Assembly: GCA_038232935.1 (NCBI GenBank)
Contig: JBBSMX010000149.1
Location: forward strand, 1-10,102
Length of the DNA stretch: 10,102 bases
Origin: JBBSMX01 sp038232935
GTDB lineage: Bacteria; Bacteroidota; Rhodothermia; Rhodothermales; JANQRZ01
Direction: 5' to 3'
Part shown: positions 5,878 through 10,102 of the stretch, piece by piece
Numbering within the stretch: position 1 is the first letter of the stretch
Layout of the letters: the number at the start of each line of letters is the position of its first letter
The notes under the pieces: model-generated
The model's database searches: none
What the model saw: the letters and a program-made list of their open reading frames with translations, nothing else
Told to the model about the DNA's origin: nothing
Translations under genes and position numbers: made by a program

Positions 5878-8373
5878 ATGCCTGAGACCCTCCGCCTCGA
5901 TCTCCCCGTCCTCCTCCCGGACGTGCCCGACGCCCGCGACGCCTGCGTGGCCCGGCTCACCGACGAGCTTTCCGCCCAGCCCGGGGTGGAGCGCGCCCAC
6001 GTCCTCCCGCCGGAAGATGGGCGGCCTGCGCAGGTCTGCATCCACTACGACCCGGCGCAGCTCGCCCTCCCCCGCATCCGCCGCCTCGCCGAGCGTGCCG
6101 GGGCGCACATTACCGGGCGCTACGGCCACGTGCTCTGGGAAGTCGAGGGGCTGAGCCACCAGCGCCGCGCCCGCACCGTGACGGAGCGGCTGAAGCAGAT
6201 CGACGGCGTCGTCGAGGCCGAGGCGAACGCGGCGGGGCCGATCCGGATCGAGTTCGACCGCGAGGCTACGGATGAGACTGCACTGCGACGAGCGCTCGAT
6301 GGGCTGGGCGTGACTGTCACCGCACCCGAGCCGTCCGAACAGGCCACCGCCGAGGGGCACACGCACGACCACGCGCCCGGCGAGGAGCACGACCACGGAG
6401 AGGACGAGGGCGACCCCGGGCACGCCCACGGCGGCGTCTTCGGCGAGAAGACGGAACTCCTCTTCGCCATCCTCTCCGGGGTGTGCGTCGTGCTGGGCTG
6501 GGTGCTAGCGACGTTCACCGAGGTCACCGAATGGGTCCCGCTCGCCCTGTTCATCGGCGGCTACGTCTTCGGCGGGTTCTTCACCGTCCGCGAGGCGTGG
6601 GACTCGATCCGGGCCGGCCGGTTCGAGATCGACTTCCTCATGCTCGTCGCGGCGGCCGGGGCGGCGGCCCTCGGCGAGTGGCTCGAAGGGGCGCTGCTGC
6701 TCTTCCTATTCTCGCTCGGCCACGCCCTCGAACACTACGCGATGGGCCGCGCCCGCCGTGCCATCGAGGCCCTGGCCGAGTTTGCCCCCGCGACCGCGCG
6801 AGTCCGCCGCGACGGCGCGGAGCGCGAGGTGCCCGTCGAGGCCCTCCGCGTGGGCGACGTCGTCGTGGTCCGGCCCGACGAGCGGCTCCCCGCCGATGGG
6901 TTCGTCGTGAAGGGGCAGAGTGCGGTGAACCAGGCCCCCGTTACGGGCGAGAGCGTCCCCGTGGACAAGCGGCCCGTCGACGATCCCGACGCCGCCCGCA
7001 CGGCGCCGGGGGACGTGCCGCCCGAGCACCGCGTCTTCGCCGGGACGCTCAACGGGAGCGGCGCGCTCGACATCGTCGTGACGAAGACCTCGTCCGAGTC
7101 CACGCTCGCCCGCGTGGTGCAACTCGTGACAGAGGCCGAGACCGAGCGGAGCCCGACGCAGCGGTTCACCGACCGGTTCGAGCGCGTGTTCGTCCCGGCC
7201 GTGCTCGGCCTCGTCGGGCTGCTGCTCTTCGCGTGGGTCGTCGTGGACGAGCCGTTCGCGGCGAGCTTTTACAGGGCGATGGCCGTGCTCGTGGCGGCGA
7301 GCCCGTGCGCGCTCGCCATCGCCACGCCAAGCGCTGTCCTCTCTGGCGTGGCGCGAGCCGGGCGCGGCGGCGTCCTCGTCAAAGGCGGCGGCCCGCTCGA
7401 AGCGCTCGGCACACTCGACGCCATCGCCTTCGACAAGACCGGCACGCTCACCGAGGGCGAGCCCCGCGTGACCGACGTGATCCCGGCGGACGGTGCGACG
7501 GAGGATGAGCTCGTCCGCACCGTCGTCGCCGTCGAGCGGGGGAGCGAGCACCCCCTCGCCCGCGCCGTCGTCCGCGACCTCGAGTCGAAAGCGCCCGACG
7601 CCCCAACCGCCCACGACCTCGAAAGCATCACCGGCCACGGGGTCCGCGCCACGGTCGAGGGCGAGGAAGTCCTCGTCGGCAAACCGGCCCTGTTCGAGCA
7701 AGCGGGCGGGCCGCCGGTGCCCTCGTCGCTGCTGGAAACGGACCGGAAGCTGAAGGCCGACGGCCGCTCGACCATGCTCGTCCGCCGGGGCGAGCGCATG
7801 CTCGGCGTCGTCGGCCTCATGGATACGCCGCGCGACTCGGCCCGCGCCGTGATCGAGCAGCTCCACGCGCTCGGCATCCGCCGCACCATCATGATTTCGG
7901 GCGACGCCCAGGCCGTCGCCGACGCCGTCGCCCGTGCTGTCGGCCTCGACGAAGCGCGCGGCGACCTCCTCCCCGACGACAAAGTCGCAGCCATCAAAGC
8001 GCTCCGCGCCGAAGCCGGGCAGGTGGCGATGGTCGGCGACGGCGTCAACGACGCGCCCGCGATGGCGAACGCGACGGTCGGCATCGCGATGGGTGCGGCC
8101 GGGAGTGACGTCGCGCTCGAAACGGCCGACGTAGCGCTCATGGCCGACGACCTGAGCAAGCTCCCCTTCGCGGTCGGGCTCTCGCGGAAGACGCGGGGGA
8201 TCATCCGGCAGAACCTGTGGATGAGCCTGGGGATGGTGGCCTTCCTCGTCCCCGCCACCATCTTCGGGCTCGGGATCGGCCCGGCGGTGGCGCTTCACGA
8301 GGGGAGCACGCTCGTCGTCGTCTTCAACGCGCTCCGTCTCCTCGCCTACAAGGATGCCACCCTAGCGGCGTAG
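5878..8373 (+). CDS. P1B-type heavy-metal ATPase with SPC/HEGST signature (P1B-4-like)
   Basis: Metal-exporting P-type ATPase of 831 aa from the ATG at 5878 (an in-frame TTG at 5857 is less likely). Residues about 5-80 and 83-148 look like two ferredoxin-like HMA folds, but neither has the GMTCxxC metal-binding motif. A His-rich linker (161-184, 7 His) precedes the membrane part. Four hydrophobic segments lie at about 192-285. The actuator domain has TGES (356-359), the membrane metal site has SPC (475-477), the phosphorylation site is D519 in DKTGT, the nucleotide domain has SEHPL (H558-P559), the hinge is GDGVND (720-725), and the last helices carry HEGST (807-811). SPC with HEG[GS]T marks the P1B-4 group, whose known members move Co(II), Fe(II) or sometimes Zn(II). 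Cu(I) pumps carry CPC, so the substrate is probably a divalent metal. It is the last gene of the operon. Confidence 0.93.
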   Translation: MPETLRLDLPVLLPDVPDARDACVARLTDELSAQPGVERAHVLPPEDGRPAQVCIHYDPAQLALPRIRRLAERAGAHITGRYGHVLWEVEGLSHQRRARTVTERLKQIDGVVEAEANAAGPIRIEFDREATDETALRRALDGLGVTVTAPEPSEQATAEGHTHDHAPGEEHDHGEDEGDPGHAHGGVFGEKTELLFAILSGVCVVLGWVLATFTEVTEWVPLALFIGGYVFGGFFTVREAWDSIRAGRFEIDFLMLVAAAGAAALGEWLEGALLLFLFSLGHALEHYAMGRARRAIEALAEFAPATARVRRDGAEREVPVEALRVGDVVVVRPDERLPADGFVVKGQSAVNQAPVTGESVPVDKRPVDDPDAARTAPGDVPPEHRVFAGTLNGSGALDIVVTKTSSESTLARVVQLVTEAETERSPTQRFTDRFERVFVPAVLGLVGLLLFAWVVVDEPFAASFYRAMAVLVAASPCALAIATPSAVLSGVARAGRGGVLVKGGGPLEALGTLDAIAFDKTGTLTEGEPRVTDVIPADGATEDELVRTVVAVERGSEHPLARAVVRDLESKAPDAPTAHDLESITGHGVRATVEGEEVLVGKPALFEQAGGPPVPSSLLETDRKLKADGRSTMLVRRGERMLGVVGLMDTPRDSARAVIEQLHALGIRRTIMISGDAQAVADAVARAVGLDEARGDLLPDDKVAAIKALRAEAGQVAMVGDGVNDAPAMANATVGIAMGAAGSDVALETADVALMADDLSKLPFAVGLSRKTRGIIRQNLWMSLGMVAFLVPATIFGLGIGPAVALHEGSTLVVVFNALRLLAYKDATLAA

Positions 8374-8384
8374 CCGGAACGACA

Positions 8385-8422
8385 AAGGCCCAGAGGACGC
8401 GGTAGCGCGCCGCCTGGGCCTT
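8385..8422. terminator. Strong hairpin after the ATPase, probable bidirectional terminator
   Basis: AAGGCCCAG (8385-8393) pairs perfectly with CTGGGCCTT (8414-8422), and an inner stem GCGG/CCGC (8399-8402, 8410-8413) extends it. It lies 12 nt after the ATPase stop and just past the 3' end of the tRNA fragment on the other strand, so it could stop transcripts from both sides. The T-run is only two bases on each strand. Confidence 0.65.
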
Positions 8423-8426
8423 CGAG

Positions 8427-8470
8427 GGAGCCAATGATCGGACTTGAACCGATGACCTGCTCATTACGAG
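8427..8470 (-). other. tRNA-Thr(CGT) 3' fragment marking an integration (att) junction
   Basis: On the minus strand this reads as the 3' half of a tRNA. The anticodon loop is CTCGTAA (8470-8464, anticodon CGT at 8468-8466), followed by TGAGC, variable loop AGGTC, T arm ATCGG-TTCAAGT-CCGAT (8453-8437, perfect 5-bp stem), acceptor strand CATTGGC (8436-8430), discriminator T and CC. The five bases before the loop do not pair with TGAGC, and no matching 5' acceptor (GCCAATG) or D arm lies upstream, so the gene is cut in the anticodon loop. That is the usual crossover place for tyrosine recombinases using tRNA genes. The rest of the tRNA should be at the other end of the element, beyond the right edge. 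Confidence 0.8.
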
Positions 8471-8550
8471 TGCGAAGTGTGAGCAAGGAGCACAGGACAA
8501 ACGGGGCTGGTGGTATCAAAATGACAGGTTGCCGAGCATGCTACCGCACC

Positions 8551-9828
8551 TTAGCGCACGTCTTTGCCGTGACCTTGCCGTGATTCTCCCGTCACGGCAC
8601 GGGCCTCCTCTTCAGTTGGGGAACTTGGGAGGCCGTAGCCATCGAGCGGAGTGCCACCGAAGACGCGACCGACGAGGCCCCGCCCTGCCTGTCGTTCGTA
8701 GTGCCCGTAATGGTCCTGCACCATCTGGAGTGAAGTGCCGAGCGTGCCCGCGACGGCGGCGGGATTGCCCCCTGCCAGTAGGGCGCGCGTGCCGAACGTA
8801 TGCCGGAGCGAATAGGCGACGATGTTCTTCTCGATCCCCGCACGCGTTGCGAACTTCTTGAATCGCTTCGTGAGGTACCCGACTTCGACCGGACCGCCGC
8901 CGGGCATCGTGAACACGGGGCTATCGGCTTCCGTCACACGCTCGGCGTCGAGCCGCTTCAACACGGCTTCGGCCGTAGGGCTGAGTTCGACGGGACGAAC
9001 GCTCCCGCGCGTCTTGACCCGGTGGCCCCGTCCTACCTCGATGAAGCCCTCACGCAAGCGGACGGCGCTCCACATTAGACCGGCCTGCTCACCCGGCCGG
9101 AGTCCCGTATGGATTCCGAACGCGAGCCAGTCGAGAAGCCAGCGGTAGGACCGGCCCTCGGCAACCTCGGCCGCGCGGATCGTCCGGACGAGCACGGCCT
9201 CTTCGTGCTCGGCCAGATGGTCCCGACGGTTCGGACGGCTCGGGCCAGCCTGAATCCCGCGCGTGGGATCGGTGCGCCCTAAGCCCCGCTCGACACAGTA
9301 CGCGAAGAAGTGTCGGAGCACGGCGAGGTACCTACGCCGCGTGGACGGCGACTTGGGCGGTCCGGGCTTCCCGTCTCTCCCCGGCTTTGGCGCATCGACG
9401 AACGCCTCGACATGGTGGCGCTCGATATGCCGTACGGCGGTAGCTGGAGGGAGCGAACGGGCGAAGCCGTCAAGGAGCCGCCGGGCAGCGTCTACCGTGC
9501 GAGGCGCGCGGCCTGCGCGACGTTGTGCGTCGAGGTACATCGTCGCCGCCACATCGACGGTTGATGTCGCCGCAGCGGCGTCCGTCCATGGGTCGAACGT
9601 CCCTGTTCGGTAGGCCTCCGAATACTCCAGCGCCTTCCGCATGGCCGCCCCGTGATCCTTCGTGCGCAGGTTAACACGCTTGCGCGCGGGATGGCGGTCG
9701 GGATCGTAGACGAGCCAATACCAAGAGCCGTAGGGCTCGCGACCGTTCAGGCCAGGTTTCGAGTTGCGCTCGATGCGTGTCCCATCAGGGAGTTCAGCGC
9801 GAAGTGAGGGTGCGGATCTACGGGGCAT
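8551..9828 (-). CDS. Tyrosine recombinase / phage-type integrase
   Basis: Site-specific recombinase of 425 aa starting at the ATG at 9828. The N-terminal part (about 1-85) is an arm-binding-like region (YGSWYWLVYD). A core-binding domain follows at about 88-190 (VAATMYLDAQRR, then STRRRYLAVLRHFFAYCVERG). The catalytic domain (about 205-380) has Arg I R244 in TGLRPGE, a candidate Lys near K272, R342-H343 in YSLRHTFGT, and the nucleophile Y374 in DHYGHY. The classic His of box II is Tyr (Y339) and the usual LGH is LGT (362-365). This YSLRH...LGTS...HYGH pattern is one I recognise from other phage-type integrases, so the enzyme is probably intact. The gene lies 80 bp inside the tRNA-Thr fragment and presumably recombines at it. 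The C-terminal tail after 395 is Ser/Glu-rich and unlikely to be catalytic. Confidence 0.93.
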   Translation of the reverse strand: MPRRSAPSLRAELPDGTRIERNSKPGLNGREPYGSWYWLVYDPDRHPARKRVNLRTKDHGAAMRKALEYSEAYRTGTFDPWTDAAAATSTVDVAATMYLDAQRRAGRAPRTVDAARRLLDGFARSLPPATAVRHIERHHVEAFVDAPKPGRDGKPGPPKSPSTRRRYLAVLRHFFAYCVERGLGRTDPTRGIQAGPSRPNRRDHLAEHEEAVLVRTIRAAEVAEGRSYRWLLDWLAFGIHTGLRPGEQAGLMWSAVRLREGFIEVGRGHRVKTRGSVRPVELSPTAEAVLKRLDAERVTEADSPVFTMPGGGPVEVGYLTKRFKKFATRAGIEKNIVAYSLRHTFGTRALLAGGNPAAVAGTLGTSLQMVQDHYGHYERQAGRGLVGRVFGGTPLDGYGLPSSPTEEEARAVTGESRQGHGKDVR

Positions 9829-9961
9829 GGGCGACCTAATGAACTCGGCAGCAGCAGTTTACGAAGGCCGTGTGACACCGTTGCTTCGCTTCCTTACGTT
9901 TCTGTGCGAGCTTATGCGAGATCAGGCCACGAACGTATTGCTATGAATCAGCATTCCGGTA

Positions 9962-10102
9962 GGGGCTGACCCAGCTAAGAGTCGAGTGGCTTAACCTCCA
10001 CAATGACTCGACGACGCAAAAGCCGGCTCCCACGCCGGACTCAACTCCGGCTGATCGAGCACTTCGTGGCCGGGACCACCGCCCGCATGGCCGCCGAACT
10101 TA
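9962..10102 (+). mobile_element. IS1595-family insertion sequence, left end (partial)
   Basis: A GGGGCTGACCCAGCTAAG end starts near 9962 and resembles the GGGG-starting terminal inverted repeats of IS1595-type elements. The transposase begins 41 bp inside. The right end and its inverted repeat are beyond the window, so the exact boundary and any target duplication cannot be confirmed. It is inserted 133 bp upstream of the integrase start, inside the larger element. Confidence 0.55.
10003..10102 (+). CDS. IS1595-family transposase (partial, N-terminus only)
   Basis: An ATG at 10003 opens a frame to the right edge covering 33 residues. After a basic start (MTRRRKSRLPRR) it reads LRLIEHFVAGTTARMAAEL, the characteristic helix-turn-helix opening of IS1595-group DDE transposases (usually LIEHFVAGTTAR-AAEL). 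The catalytic domain is outside the window. A 7-bp inverted repeat, GTCGAGT (9981-9987) with ACTCGAC (10006-10012), encloses the start codon in its loop and could limit translation from read-through transcripts, as seen in several IS families. Confidence 0.75.
   Translation, partial: MTRRRKSRLPRRTQLRLIEHFVAGTTARMAAEL

Larger units (their letters stand above)
8427..10102. mobile_element. Left end of a tRNA-Thr-integrated genomic island or prophage (partial)
   Basis: The tRNA fragment, the integrase just inside it with its 3' end facing the junction, and an IS within are the standard layout of an integrative element end. Between the junction and the integrase stop (8471-8550) there is no gene; after the integrase start (9829-9961) there is about 130 bp with short near-repeats such as TGCGAG, which could hold recombinase or promoter sites but shows no clear motif. 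The cargo and the other end lie outside the window, so whether this is a prophage, ICE or passive island cannot be told. Confidence 0.75.

Noticed and set aside
6706..8298. Minus-strand open frame of 530 codons opposite the ATPase
   Set aside because: It is a GC-rich shadow; its product is low-complexity Arg/Gly/His, while the plus strand has every P-type ATPase motif.
8427..8550. A complete tRNA gene
   Set aside because: The 5' acceptor, D arm and anticodon 5' strand are absent; only the 3' portion from the anticodon loop is present.
8548..8557. ACCTTAGCGC, identical to the first half of operator B
   Set aside because: It lacks the second arm, overlaps the integrase stop codon and has no gene suitably placed downstream; chance is likely.
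1..10102. CRISPR array, rRNA, riboswitch or replication origin
   Set aside because: No regularly spaced repeats, rRNA-like conserved segments, known aptamer cores or iteron clusters were seen on either strand.

Overview
The window is about two thirds G+C or more, and its genes are packed on both strands with G/C-ending codons. Upstream Shine-Dalgarno sequences are mostly weak. The protein families (a short multi-pass DUF305 protein, a Met/His-rich DUF3347 lipoprotein, a DUF7282 domain best known from haloarchaea, an IS1595-type transposase) and the base composition suggest a Rhodothermota bacterium related to Rhodothermus, Salinibacter or Rubrivirga. This placement is inferred from family recognition, not from a search.

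Positions 1-8373 are a metal-homeostasis island. On the minus strand, a lipoprotein with a Met/His-rich metal-binding stretch and a DUF3347-like domain (start at 639) runs off the left edge. Divergent from it is a three-gene unit: an OmpR-type response regulator (784-1494), a CusS-like sensor kinase (1499-2920) and a class I methyltransferase (2917-3549) whose start overlaps the kinase stop. A second same-strand run follows: a membrane protein fusing DUF305 to a DUF7282-like domain (3699-4583), a membrane-anchored monohaem cytochrome c with a His-rich tail (4660-5286), a DUF1232 membrane protein (5464-5850) and a P1B-type metal ATPase with SPC and HEGST signatures (5878-8373). A strong hairpin at 8385-8422 ends this run.

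The most notable regulatory signal is a 20-bp imperfect palindrome, ACCTTAGCGssATTTAAGGy. It occurs at 706-725 (read on the minus strand) and 3611-3630 (plus strand) and matches at 17 of 20 positions. The two copies lie 66 and 68 nt before the lipoprotein and DUF305 start codons and point the same way relative to those genes. This is the pattern expected if the adjacent two-component system drives a small metal-responsive regulon that covers the lipoprotein, the DUF305 operon and perhaps itself.

Positions 8427-10102 are the left end of an integrated mobile element. A 3' fragment of a tRNA-Thr(CGT) gene (minus strand, 8427-8470) stops in the anticodon loop, where a tyrosine recombinase would cross over. 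An integrase (8551-9828, minus) lies immediately inside. An IS1595-family insertion sequence begins near 9962, and its transposase (from 10003) runs off the right edge. No gene-free stretch exceeds 300 bases. The longest gaps (640-783, 3550-3698, 5287-5463, 8374-8550, 9829-9961) hold the operators, hairpins and att fragment listed, or nothing recognisable.
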